Virus record (IMG/VR): IMGVR_UViG_3300037235_000047
Location: 1 to 40,348 of that record
Strand: one strand, 5' to 3'
DNA length: 40,348 nucleotides
Source of the DNA: a virus
Shown: one piece after another, positions 1 to 6,144 of the stretch
Position numbering within the stretch: position 1 is the first letter of the stretch
Layout of the letters: every line of letters begins with the position of its first letter
Translations under genes and position numbers: made by a program
Notes under the pieces: model-generated
What the model saw: only the letters and a program-made list of their open reading frames with translations
Databases searched by the model: none
What the model was told of the DNA's origin: nothing

Positions 1-78
1 ATCTACACTCGCCTTCGGAAAAACTTCCGACCACCGTATGGCCTGCGCTACCGTGCACCGCGGGGTGGTGATCAGCAT
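1..78 (-). CDS. Partial CDS, unknown, runs off the left edge
   Basis: Only the first 26 codons are inside the window, beginning MLITTPRCTVAQ. The ATG overlaps the stop of the preceding 34-aa ORF, the coupling pattern used throughout this operon. The product cannot be identified from so little sequence. Because an HNH gene lies three genes upstream, and HNH genes often precede the small terminase, the missing DNA beyond this edge is a likely place for terminase genes. That is inference only. Confidence 0.45.
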   Translation of the reverse strand, partial: MLITTPRCTVAQAIRWSEVFPKASVD

Positions 79-176
79 CGCAGCACCCAGAACAGGTCGA
101 GCGGCCAGCCGGTGCTGATCGTGATGTGGTGGCGATCCATCGCGATGAACCACCATTGTGATAGTGCCAGCTTCAT
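72..176 (-). CDS. Small ORF, 34 aa, unknown
   Basis: A 34-codon ORF starting MKLALSQWWF. Its ATG overlaps the stop of the upstream membrane-protein gene (ATGA), and its own stop overlaps the ATG of the next gene. No domain is recognised, and the N-terminus is hydrophobic and tryptophan-rich. Support comes only from the double stop-start overlap in an operon where nearly every junction has this form. It could instead be a spacer that allows translational re-initiation of the gene running off the edge. Confidence 0.4.
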   Translation of the reverse strand: MKLALSQWWFIAMDRHHITISTGWPLDLFWVLRC

Positions 177-415
177 GGCATCGCACGATGCGGATAGAGC
201 AAGCACAGCATCAGATCGAACACCACAATGACAATCACAATCAATATAATACATGCGAGAATGATATTGATTGCCTTGATTAGTGTTGCACCAGCTTGAC
301 CTAATGACCTTGTGATATAAGGCACCAACAATAGATTGATCAGTGCAAACAAGCCCACAATGATGATCACTGTGATGATCACATTTTCTAATAGGCCGAC
401 TGAGATACACATCAT
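173..415 (-). CDS. Small hydrophobic membrane protein, two TM segments
   Basis: An 80-aa protein made almost entirely of Ile, Leu and Val. It shows two predicted transmembrane segments, at about residues 8-32 and 45-72, with a short loop containing an arginine between them and basic residues at the C-terminus (YPHRAMP). The ATG overlaps the HNH stop (ATGA). Its DNA is clearly more AT-rich than the rest of the window, partly because of the Ile codons. Size and topology resemble a holin or a small inner-membrane accessory protein, but no family signature was recognised and it is far from the endolysin gene at 16.4-16.8 kb. Function unknown. Confidence 0.65.
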   Translation of the reverse strand: MMCISVGLLENVIITVIIIVGLFALINLLLVPYITRSLGQAGATLIKAINIILACIILIVIVIVVFDLMLCLLYPHRAMP

Positions 416-747
416 CGGACGAACCTCACAGGATTGCCGAAGCCGCCGTCAACGCTGGCCGTCTTGCGATCGTGGCAAGCCTTAGTCATCGATCGCAGGT
501 TGTCCCAGTCATACATCAATCGATCGTTGCCATTGTGCGCCTCACGATGGTCGACCACAGTGGCGACACCGCCGCATTGATCGTCACACTCACAGATCGG
601 GTGCGTTGCCAGGTAAGCCGCGCGAACCTTCTGCCAGCGCCTGCCGTAGGTTCGCGATGGCGAAACGCGGCCCGCCACATAGGCGGCCTTCCGTTCCTGC
701 CAGGTCGGAATTCCTACCGGACGATGGATCGGGCGAGCTATGGCCAC
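412..747 (-). CDS. HNH endonuclease
   Basis: A 111-aa protein with a compact HNH fold. Cysteines (CECDDQC) lie near residue 52, followed by VVDHREAHNG at about 64-73, WDNLRSM at about 81-87 and a final CHDRKT. These give the metal-binding cysteines and the His-Asn-His triad of small phage HNH nucleases. Such nucleases are commonly encoded beside terminase genes and can assist DNA packaging or processing in HK97-type phages (established for the family). The gene overlaps its upstream neighbour by 10 bp and is coupled to the membrane protein downstream. The Shine-Dalgarno is weak, so translation probably depends on coupling. Confidence 0.88.
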   Translation of the reverse strand: MAIARPIHRPVGIPTWQERKAAYVAGRVSPSRTYGRRWQKVRAAYLATHPICECDDQCGGVATVVDHREAHNGNDRLMYDWDNLRSMTKACHDRKTASVDGGFGNPVRFVR

Positions 748-1055
748 GGCGGACCTGCCCAGGTGGCCTCATACGCCTCGGTTTCGGCGTTGCGGCGGAT
801 CGCGGTGGCGATGCGGTCGATTATGCGCGGCGGCAGCTCACCGACGCGTTCCGCACCGATGAGGTCGACCAGCGGCGCGCGGGTGTTGATCACCGAGGTA
901 ACCGCGGCCATGCCGAGCGCGGCACAGTCGGCGGCGGTGATCTGAACCTCGGCCCGGTGGCGTGGTCCGGTTTGCGCCTGGACGTGCAGCGCCAACACAC
1001 CGGACGTCCCGGTGTAGGCCCACGCGATCAGGTAATGACTATGCCGGCGAAAAAC
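738..1055 (-). CDS. Conserved-looking hypothetical protein, start unresolved
   Basis: The C-terminal 100 or so residues read as a folded protein (for example IDRIATAIRRNAETEAYEAT near the end). The frame stays open upstream to about 1433, but that part translates into unstructured Arg/Gly/Thr-rich sequence and is probably not coding. No ATG lies at a sensible place. Candidate starts are rare codons (CTG near 1031, others near 1055) downstream of a GCGAGG stretch. The stop overlaps the HNH start by 10 bp. No family recognised. Coordinates give the believable coding part; the true start could be a few codons either way. Confidence 0.5.
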   Translation of the reverse strand, partial: VFRRHSHYLIAWAYTGTSGVLALHVQAQTGPRHRAEVQITAADCAALGMAAVTSVINTRAPLVDLIGAERVGELPPRIIDRIATAIRRNAETEAYEATWAGPPWP

Positions 1056-1413
1056 CTCGCCGCGCCTCGCAGATTGGGACAGGGGGAACCTTCCGGTTTC
1101 GGAGGTCGAGCGACGGCCGAAGGTCCGCCGCCCGCCCCCTGCGTGGTCAGTGCCGGCGCGACCCAGCAGGGACGTTCCTGGCCACGGTAGTGGAAAACCT
1201 ACCCCCAGTGTCCAGTGGTTGCAACATTCTTGCGCTGTTCCCGAGGCGTTCCCCCGAGTCGTGCGAGTCGGCATCGAGTCAAGGATGGCGAAGGATGGCG
1301 AAGGATGGTTTGGCGGCCTTGGGTGCCGATTCCAGGTCAAGCCGGCTCTTGACGGCACTTGCCGGCAGAACGCCCCAGGAAGCCCGCACAGGCGGGTCGA
1401 CGCGTGGCGGGTG
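1056..1413. other. Region with no convincing gene; short tandem repeat
   Basis: About 358 bases between two leftward genes. One minus-strand frame is open throughout, but its translation does not look like a protein. The region contains a 10-bp tandem repeat (AAGGATGGCG, two full copies and one partial, 1281-1308) and, near 1171-1179, a GGACGTTCC element also found at 10289-10297. No confident promoter, terminator or tRNA was seen. It may hold a promoter or leader for the HNH and downstream genes, or a small RNA. Confidence 0.4.
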
Positions 1414-1866
1414 TTATCGGGCGTCCGGCGCACCCAGAGCCGCCAGAGCCCGCAGGGCAGTCACCGCGTAGCGTTTGGCCGTCTCCCGGTGGACCCCGAG
1501 CGCACGGCCCGCCTCGCGCCACGGCAGATCCCGCACCACCGACAGGTCGAGCACGCGGCATTGAAACGCACCGAGCGCATCGGCGATCCGGCGCAACCGG
1601 GCGAGCGCACCCAGGCGAGCACCCATGCCGCCGTCAGGGGAGGATTGCACGCGGACAGGTAAGGCGCCGCCACGCAAGCCGATCCCGGTTTCCCAGTCAT
1701 TGCGGAAGTTAAGGCCAGCCTGCCAGGTGGCGGCGTCAATCGCGCCCTCGACCCATAGCGCGTCGAGCCGAGTTTCAATCCGCCAGCCAGGCCGGAAGCA
1801 TGCGGCATCGATCCGCGGCGCGGCGACATCGTGGTGCTGGCGGTATGCGTCCGAGGGTCCGCTCAT
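1414..1866 (-). CDS. Sigma-70 region-4-like HTH protein, candidate late regulator
   Basis: A 150-aa protein. The last 45 residues carry a helix-turn-helix of the sigma-70 region 4 kind: LPWREAGRALGVHRETAKR, preceded by a short helix (FQCRVLDLSVVRD). The N-terminal part is not recognised. Short proteins ending in this type of HTH occur in alphaproteobacterial prophages, often near the end of the early operon (family knowledge). Its place just before HNH and the direction of the missing terminase and late genes makes it a candidate for switching on late transcription, like an antiterminator Q. That role is inference. The start is an ATGA overlap with the upstream gene. Confidence 0.65.
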   Translation of the reverse strand: MSGPSDAYRQHHDVAAPRIDAACFRPGWRIETRLDALWVEGAIDAATWQAGLNFRNDWETGIGLRGGALPVRVQSSPDGGMGARLGALARLRRIADALGAFQCRVLDLSVVRDLPWREAGRALGVHRETAKRYAVTALRALAALGAPDAR

Positions 1867-2159
1867 CGGCGTTTGGTCCCGTTCCAGGTGCGGCCAGCGT
1901 CCAGCTCATCAATCAGCCGGCGGAAGGCCAGGTTGGTCAATTCACCACGCCACCTGCAGAAGCGGCGCGTGCCGGTGTCAGGGTGCGTCCACTCGGACTC
2001 AGAGAATTGCCCGCGTGGCTGCGCCACAAAGCCAGCCTGTTGCATCGCATCGCGGAACGCGGCCACCGTCATGTCAGGGCGTCGAGCCTGCCGATCGCGC
2101 GCGGACATCATCGGCCAATCCCCTGCCACCAGGATCGGACGCGCCTGCATAAATTGCAT
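1863..2159 (-). CDS. Hypothetical protein, 98 aa
   Basis: A 98-aa basic protein with no recognised family. The mid-part (WTHPDTGTRRFCRWRGELTN) resembles a short DNA- or RNA-binding module rich in Arg and Trp, but this is only an impression. It begins 4 bp after the stop of the upstream gene and is coupled by ATGA to the sigma-like gene downstream. Several in-frame Met codons near the N-terminus (MQFMQ, then MMSAR) make the exact start uncertain. Confidence 0.65.
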   Translation of the reverse strand: MQFMQARPILVAGDWPMMSARDRQARRPDMTVAAFRDAMQQAGFVAQPRGQFSESEWTHPDTGTRRFCRWRGELTNLAFRRLIDELDAGRTWNGTKRR

Positions 2160-2162
2160 GGC

Positions 2163-2720
2163 TTATGCATAATCGGGGCCCGTTTCCGCAAAATCGGCGG
2201 CGTCGGGATCGATAGGCGCGGCGGGTGCGTCTGGCGCAGCGGCCGCGGGTCCATGGGGACCGGTGATTTTTGCATCGGCGTATGCCTTCCTCAGTTGGCC
2301 AGGTGACAGGTGCCGCGTCGCAGCCGGGCGTTGATACAGCGGCGGTGCAGCCCATTCACGCGCAAGCTCCTCGACCAGGGCGTGCATGCGGTCGAGCGCC
2401 TCGCGGGTCATCGGTTCGCGTTCCGGTTCCGGCGGCGGCGGCGGTGGTGCAATACCAGGCGGGCGCGGTCGGTTGTCCCGCCACCACTCGGACAGATACT
2501 CGCAAAGCTCGGCATAGGTCGGAAAGTATTTGCATCGGCGCGCAACGTAGCTCAGCGAGTCCGGTGTGAAAGCGGCGTCGGTGAATTCCCGCATCAGCAT
2601 CGGAACGAACGCAGCGAGCTTAATGTCGGCCTCGTGGCGCGAGATGCTAACCGCGGACAGCACGCCCAGCGATACTAACCACTCGCGCACCACCCGGACG
2701 TGGATCGTCTGCTGCGGCAT
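2163..2720 (-). CDS. Hypothetical replication-module protein, 185 aa
   Basis: A 185-aa protein following the initiator-like gene. The N-terminal half (about residues 8-80) looks helical and globular, with ADIKLAAFVPMLMREF and a YFPTYAELCEYL stretch. It is followed by a proline-rich linker (PPGIAPPPPPPEPE) and a helical segment, then an Ala/Pro-rich tail. The ATG has a good GGAGG upstream, although the first 74 bp overlap the end of the initiator gene in another frame. Position next to an initiator suggests a helicase loader or other replication partner, as for lambda P, but there is no motif to prove it. Confidence 0.68.
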   Translation of the reverse strand: MPQQTIHVRVVREWLVSLGVLSAVSISRHEADIKLAAFVPMLMREFTDAAFTPDSLSYVARRCKYFPTYAELCEYLSEWWRDNRPRPPGIAPPPPPPEPEREPMTREALDRMHALVEELAREWAAPPLYQRPAATRHLSPGQLRKAYADAKITGPHGPAAAAPDAPAAPIDPDAADFAETGPDYA

Positions 2721-3243
2721 CGTCGTGAACCTCCATCATGTCGGCGGCGGCATCGTTGAAACCGGAGCGAAAACCCCGCGCGCGCCCCCCTCTAGGGGGG
2801 TCAGGGGGGTGCCCCTCTGATCTGTTTGATTCCTCTTGCGATTCGACTCCCGGGTTGTCTGGGCCGTTCCCCCTATTAGGGGGCCTATTAGGTGGTTTGC
2901 CCCATCGCTTAGCGATATCCCGTTGACCTTGTTGGTGCATCTCAAAATCTCGTTGCATGCGACGGGAGATAATGACTCCCGCCGCGCTTGCATCGTATAC
3001 GCCGTTAATTCGCAACTCATCCAACAACTTAGGTATCACTCTAGTGTCGACGTTGAGCGCGCGGCCGATCTGCTTAATCGTTGGCGGTTTGCCATTGACC
3101 AGCAGTCGGCCAGGCGGTTCCGCGTGGGCCATCAGGCACAGCATGCGCAACCACAGACCTTGCGCGGCCAGCGAGCACTGGTTGAGACCGGGATCAGTCA
3201 GCCAATCGTCCCACCAGAACTTTGCCCAGCGCAGGCGGGTCAT
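2647..3243 (-). CDS. Replication initiator-like protein (winged helix N-terminus)
   Basis: A 198-aa protein. Residues 1-100 match the pattern of phage replication proteins of the O / YdaU / DUF1376 kind: RWAKFWWDDWLTDPGL, then a winged-helix segment (PPTIKQIGRALNVDTRVIPK) and a short wing. The rest is a Pro/Asn/Arg-rich linker and a charged tail, which is where such proteins often carry the phage origin in their DNA. The ATG overlaps the previous stop (ATGA). It should bind origin DNA and recruit helicase (family knowledge plus inference). The first 20 residues resemble those of the gene immediately upstream. Confidence 0.7.
   Translation of the reverse strand: MTRLRWAKFWWDDWLTDPGLNQCSLAAQGLWLRMLCLMAHAEPPGRLLVNGKPPTIKQIGRALNVDTRVIPKLLDELRINGVYDASAAGVIISRRMQRDFEMHQQGQRDIAKRWGKPPNRPPNRGNGPDNPGVESQEESNRSEGHPPDPPRGGRARGFRSGFNDAAADMMEVHDDAAADDPRPGGARVVSIAGRAVRG
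2785..2892. repeat. Palindrome cluster inside the initiator gene, possible origin
   Basis: Three perfect or near-perfect palindromes lie in the linker-coding part of the initiator gene: six C, TCTA, six G at 2785-2800; CCCCCTATTAGGGGG at 2869-2883; and CCTATTAGG at 2884-2892. The 9-mer CCTATTAGG is repeated directly with a 12-bp period. Lambdoid phages keep origin iterons inside gene O, so this is a candidate origin, but only two iteron copies are seen. Confidence 0.35.
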
Positions 3244-3449
3244 TGAAACGGCCCCAACCATAGTTCGGTGCAGGGATCACAAAAATAGACGCATTGGCCC
3301 GCTTGAATTATGTGAGGCGCGCGGCATTGGCGGTTGTATAGCGGCGCGTCGCAATAGCTGCACCGCAGAGGTTTGCCGTCATCGATCGGCCGCCAGCGCA
3401 ACGCTCGCCAGTCGTCCGACCAGACCCCCGTCCAGTGCAGGCGGGTCAT
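3240..3449 (-). CDS. Small zinc-ribbon protein
   Basis: A 69-aa protein with two CxxC-type pairs, CSYC at about residue 29 and CDPC at about 59, consistent with one zinc ribbon. The first 15 residues (MTRLHWTGVWSDDWR) closely resemble the start of the initiator-like gene directly downstream (MTRLRWAKFWWDDW). Both genes begin in the same TGATGACCCGCCTGC context, which points to a partial duplication. ATGA overlaps occur at both ends. Function unknown; zinc ribbons of this size usually bind nucleic acid or a protein partner. Confidence 0.68.
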   Translation of the reverse strand: MTRLHWTGVWSDDWRALRWRPIDDGKPLRCSYCDAPLYNRQCRAPHIIQAGQCVYFCDPCTELWLGPFQ

Positions 3450-4432
3450 CGGAAAGACTCTTTCCAGGCCGTTTCGATTTCGTCGAGCGATAGCTGTTTT
3501 TTCGATTTTATGCGGGTTTGAGCGGTATTGGTCGAAACTCTCGCCGGGTCCGGGCGTGGTTTCCACATAGCGCCATCGGTGTAACGCGGTGCACCGAATT
3601 GCAGGGGGCCGAACGGCAACGGCACTTGAGAATTGAGGAACAGCGCCAGCCGCCGCTGATATTCGTGGAATATCAACAGGAAGTCCTGTTCTGGGATTTT
3701 CGGCACAGCGGCATGCCGGTCCGCGTGACAGGACTCAGGTCCGGCGCACATGAGCATCCCATGTTCTATTCGCGCGGAGCCGACACGAATCACATGATGG
3801 ACATGCGATGCGAGCTTTTTTACCACCCCATTCTCGACCACAACCACAAAGCGGTCACGGCAGACCGGACACTTCCTGCCATCGTGCACGGCGAAAGCCA
3901 GGTATTGCTGCACCATGGGGAATGTGAAACGACGCCTAGAATTCTCTTGCTGTTCCTCTTGTCTGCGCTCGATCCGCACCACAGTGTCGAGGGTGATGTG
4001 TTGATTAGCGGCGATCTGATCAACCTTTACGCCTTGCGCCTTAACCTCGTCGCGTATGGCGCCGAGCAATTGATCAGTTGCCGCAGTGGCAGGCACCAAC
4101 GTGCCATGACGGTATGCAAGGAATACCGTGATTACCTCTTGTCGTGCATCGGCAGCGCGCGGCGTCTGGGCTTTCATGCAAAGCAAGAGTGCTTGCGCCT
4201 CATTGGCAAAAAAACAATGCCCGGGTCGGCCTCTGCCGAGAGGGTCAGTGTTTTTTATGGGTTCCATAATTAATGGTCCGTAACGTTCTAGCTCGTCGCG
4301 ATTGTCTCTAAAAAGAACACGAATGCTTACCGGGGTCACATAGCCGAGCACCTCGGCAAGCCGCAGGTCGAGCAAGCGCGGCTCACCGTCGCGTTCGATC
4401 AGGTCGGCCAACCGAAGCGATGTTCCGCTCAC
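3446..4432 (-). CDS. Regulator-like N-terminal domain fused to HNH-type zinc domain
   Basis: A 328-aa protein. Residues 1-110 look like the phage antirepressor / Bro-like DNA-binding family: LLDLRLAEVLGYVTP, then RDNRDELERYG, then FFANEAQALLLCMKAQTPRA and VITVFLAYRHG. A helical linker follows (about 115-165). Residues 188-240 hold CPVC, a His cluster (ASHVHH) and CAGPESCH, the layout of an HNH nuclease or treble-clef zinc finger. The start is a GTG overlapping the upstream stop (GTGA) with GGAG in front, which fits the operon. It could regulate early genes or cut DNA. Which activity survives is not decided by the sequence. Confidence 0.72.
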   Translation of the reverse strand: MSGTSLRLADLIERDGEPRLLDLRLAEVLGYVTPVSIRVLFRDNRDELERYGPLIMEPIKNTDPLGRGRPGHCFFANEAQALLLCMKAQTPRAADARQEVITVFLAYRHGTLVPATAATDQLLGAIRDEVKAQGVKVDQIAANQHITLDTVVRIERRQEEQQENSRRRFTFPMVQQYLAFAVHDGRKCPVCRDRFVVVVENGVVKKLASHVHHVIRVGSARIEHGMLMCAGPESCHADRHAAVPKIPEQDFLLIFHEYQRRLALFLNSQVPLPFGPLQFGAPRYTDGAMWKPRPDPARVSTNTAQTRIKSKKQLSLDEIETAWKESFR

Positions 4433-4641
4433 GTCTCCACCCTCCATCTCGGTCGAAACAGATCCCCCTGCCGAGGATCGGGCGCGCCGCGTTCGACCGC
4501 GCGATACGGGTCCAGCTCGGTGAGGCAGTCGACGCACAACATCGCCTCGTGCGGTCGGCGCCGGCCGGGTGGGAACGGCGTTTCCTCCGGGCGCGATCCG
4601 CACAGGGCGCAGTCCTCTGGGCGTTTGCGGAATTCTCTCAT
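4429..4641 (-). CDS. Small zinc-binding protein, 70 aa
   Basis: A 70-aa protein with CALC at about residue 11 and CVDC at about 38, a two-CxxC zinc ribbon, plus a basic middle (PPGRRRPHEA). The ATG overlaps the VRR-NUC stop (ATGA), and its own stop overlaps the GTG of the regulator-HNH gene. The same frame remains open upstream to a TTG at 5082, but that longer reading runs antisense-like through the VRR-NUC gene and is rejected. No family name; probably binds nucleic acid or assists the neighbouring nuclease. Confidence 0.65.
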   Translation of the reverse strand: MREFRKRPEDCALCGSRPEETPFPPGRRRPHEAMLCVDCLTELDPYRAVERGAPDPRQGDLFRPRWRVET

Positions 4642-5072
4642 GTCGCAGCCTTCCGCATCGGAATGCCCCAGTGGTGGAGCTGCCCCACGACCTCGACCAC
4701 GGATAGGCAAACGGCGATGGTCATCCCCGCGCCCTCGAGCAACGGGAAGCGATCGACCTGGCCCATGCGCTCGACCACGCGGCCCGAGCGCGGGCGCACG
4801 ATGTGCAGGGTCCGCGTCAGATAGCCCCCAGGGGCCTTCAGCTCGATCCCATACAGGCGGTGATACACCACCAGGATATCGGGCCAGCCCGGCTGGAGAC
4901 CCTTCCGGTAAAGCCGTGAGGCGGTTTGCGGCGGCAAGTCGCCGACACCGGCCGGAAAGGTGGTCCACTGCGCGGGCGGGCGGATCAGCACGCGCAGCGC
5001 GTCGGCAACGGCAACGTGCAGCTCGTCCTCTGAGGTCGGCGCCGGTGTCAGCCTGAACCGAGGCTGGCCCAT
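4638..5072 (-). CDS. VRR-NUC domain nuclease
   Basis: A 144-aa protein of the VRR-NUC (virus-type replication-repair nuclease) family within the PD-(D/E)XK superfamily. Visible motifs are an early helix with acidic residues (SEDELHVAVADAL, about 14-26), GWPDI at about 62-66 giving the catalytic Asp, and YGIELKAPGG at about 74-83 giving the E-x-K pair. Stand-alone VRR-NUC proteins of this size are common in phage replication modules and cut branched or unusual DNA (family knowledge). It starts 6 bp after the upstream stop and is coupled downstream by ATGA. Confidence 0.85.
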   Translation of the reverse strand: MGQPRFRLTPAPTSEDELHVAVADALRVLIRPPAQWTTFPAGVGDLPPQTASRLYRKGLQPGWPDILVVYHRLYGIELKAPGGYLTRTLHIVRPRSGRVVERMGQVDRFPLLEGAGMTIAVCLSVVEVVGQLHHWGIPMRKAAT

Positions 5073-5078
5073 CGGCGG

Positions 5079-5315
5079 TCAACCGGTCGCGCGTGTGGTC
5101 GAGGCGGTGTGGCGGCGTCCGGTCTCAGAAGTCAGCCAAGGCCAGCCGTCGAGCGCAGCATGTTCCGGCGAGCACCAGCCGCGCTCCATCGCGCCGTTGG
5201 TGGTCAAACCGAGTTGAACGATCCGCACCCCGAGATGGCCGCAACGATGGCAGCGGACGCGCGCGAGGCCAGGGAACGGGAAAGGAAAGCACGGCTGTGC
5301 TGAGGTCCGGCGCAT
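5079..5315 (-). CDS. Small Cys/His protein, second gene of the leftward operon
   Basis: A 78-aa protein with CHRCGH at about residue 22 and CSPEH at about 48, compatible with a single zinc site. A well-formed core (LGVRIVQLGLTTNG) sits between them. It begins 6 bp after the Cro-like gene and ends just before the VRR-NUC start. No family recognised. Its place as second gene under the leftward promoter fits a small early accessory protein. Confidence 0.6.
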   Translation of the reverse strand: MRRTSAQPCFPFPFPGLARVRCHRCGHLGVRIVQLGLTTNGAMERGWCSPEHAALDGWPWLTSETGRRHTASTTRATG

Positions 5316-5321
5316 GCCGGG

Positions 5322-5558
5322 TCAAGCCGCGCGGCGCCAATTGATCAGCGGCGAAGAGTCGGCGAGGTCTTGCCAGGTCAGACGGCGTTTATCGACGCGA
5401 ACCTTATCCTCGGCGCACAGCGCAACCATGCGGCGCCATAGGTGCGGCGGGATGCCGCGGGAGGCCCAGCGCGAGACAACGGACGAGTGCTCATACCCGA
5501 GCCGCCGCGCCAGTTCGGCAGGTCCCCCCAGCTCACGAATGATGCGGGCATGCAGCAT
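5322..5558 (-). CDS. Cro/YdaS-like helix-turn-helix regulator
   Basis: A 78-aa protein. Residues 4-50 form an HTH of the YdaS/Cro-like type: LGGPAELARRLGYEHSSVVS then WASRGIPPHLWRRM, the pattern of short Cro-like antirepressors that read a codon-like helix and then RGIPP. It faces the XRE gene across a 163-bp divergent region, the usual genetic-switch arrangement. It is the first gene of the leftward operon. A palindromic operator sits 12-27 bp upstream of its start codon, so it is likely repressed by the phage repressor or by itself. Confidence 0.8.
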   Translation of the reverse strand: MLHARIIRELGGPAELARRLGYEHSSVVSRWASRGIPPHLWRRMVALCAEDKVRVDKRRLTWQDLADSSPLINWRRAA

Positions 5559-5569
5559 GCGCCGAACCT

Positions 5570-5588
5570 ACGTGCCAGGCAGGCACGT
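5570..5588. promoter_or_regulatory. Operator palindrome O1
   Basis: ACGTGCC, 5-bp spacer, GGCACGT: a perfect 7-bp inverted repeat just upstream of the Cro-like start codon. The 13-bp core (5573-5585) has one mismatch to the consensus TGCCA-N3-TGGCA. The same 7+5+7 palindrome recurs at 10354-10372. Confidence 0.75.
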
Positions 5589-5678
5589 TTGCAAGCCGTG
5601 GAACCAATGGGCACCACAAGACGTTGTTTCAGGACGTTTCCGGTGGTGTCATAATTCGTTGCACTCAATGCAAGAGGG

Positions 5679-5691
5679 TGCCAAAATGGCA
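5679..5691. promoter_or_regulatory. Operator palindrome O2
   Basis: TGCCA-AAA-TGGCA, a perfect match to the shared consensus. It lies 31 bp before the XRE start codon and downstream of the candidate -10 at 5650, a good position to block transcription of that gene. Confidence 0.75.
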
Positions 5692-5721
5692 TCACTCACA
5701 GATTATTGATCGGGGTTAGCG

Positions 5722-6144
5722 ATGCCGGCGGCGCGACAGGTGAAACAGCACAAGAACTTCCTCCAGGCCGTGGGCCAGCGGTTGCGCGCAATCCGCACTT
5801 TTCGTGGCCTTACTCAGCCCGAGGTTGGCGCGGTGGTTCACGCCCGGCTCGGCCGCACAGCTTATGCCAAGTATGAAACCGGCACGCGCGAGATGAGGCA
5901 CGAGACCGCTGGCCGGCTCTGCCGTGGTTTCGGCATCACCTTGGATTTGTTGACGTTTGGCGACATCGGCGCGGATATGTGGGCGAGCGATCCGGCTCTG
6001 TGCGCGCATTTATTATTGCATTATTCAATGGAATTTCGGGACATTCGACCGCCTCCCACGGCGCCGCTAGACACCACCCCAGACGGCGCAGCCAATGGTC
6101 CGGCGTGTCCGTCCCCGGGCGAAACCCCAACGCGTGAGAATTAA
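5722..6144 (+). CDS. XRE-family transcriptional regulator, candidate repressor
   Basis: A 140-aa protein. Residues about 14-75 form an HTH_XRE domain: VGQRLRAIRTFRGLTQPEVG, then a turn, then YAKYETGTREMRHETAGRLC. The C-terminus is short, Pro/Thr-rich and probably disordered. There is no LexA-like autocleavage domain, so induction by RecA-stimulated self-cleavage is not expected. It is divergent from the Cro-like gene and has an operator palindrome directly upstream. The Shine-Dalgarno (GGGG) is modest. It is the best candidate for the protein that binds the seven TGCCA-N3-TGGCA sites, though the Cro-like protein is an alternative. Confidence 0.82.
   Translation: MPAARQVKQHKNFLQAVGQRLRAIRTFRGLTQPEVGAVVHARLGRTAYAKYETGTREMRHETAGRLCRGFGITLDLLTFGDIGADMWASDPALCAHLLLHYSMEFRDIRPPPTAPLDTTPDGAANGPACPSPGETPTREN

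Larger units (their letters stand above)
5559..5721. promoter_or_regulatory. Divergent switch region between Cro-like and XRE genes
   Basis: An intergenic region holding two operator palindromes (listed separately), an extra inverted repeat TTGCA-CTCAA-TGCAA at 5659-5673, and the element GTTTCAGGACGTTTCC at 5626-5641 that recurs near 10.3 kb. A CATAAT at 5650-5655 could be a -10 box for the rightward gene, with TTTCAG at 5628-5633 as a weak -35. No equally clear leftward promoter was found. The layout is that of a lysis-lysogeny control region. Confidence 0.7.

Noticed and set aside
163-179. TGCCA and TGGCA near 163-179 as an eighth operator
   Set aside because: The spacer is 6 bp rather than 3 and the site lies inside coding overlap at the far end of the operon.
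606-1190. Long plus-strand ORF (194 aa) and other plus-strand ORFs between 470 and 2300
   Set aside because: Arg/Gly/Pro-rich translations without fold-like pattern, antisense to believable minus-strand genes; typical shadows in GC-rich DNA.
1056-1413. tRNA or structured RNA in the long gap
   Set aside because: No cloverleaf with a TTCGA-like T-loop or matching acceptor arms could be put together by eye.
4429-5082. 217-aa minus-strand ORF covering the VRR-NUC gene
   Set aside because: Only the last 70 codons (from 4641) look real; the rest is an out-of-frame shadow of VRR-NUC and would need a TTG start.
5559-5721. CRISPR-like array or att site in the repeat-rich control regions
   Set aside because: The repeats are short palindromes at uneven spacing and in different intergenic regions; no regular repeat-spacer pattern.
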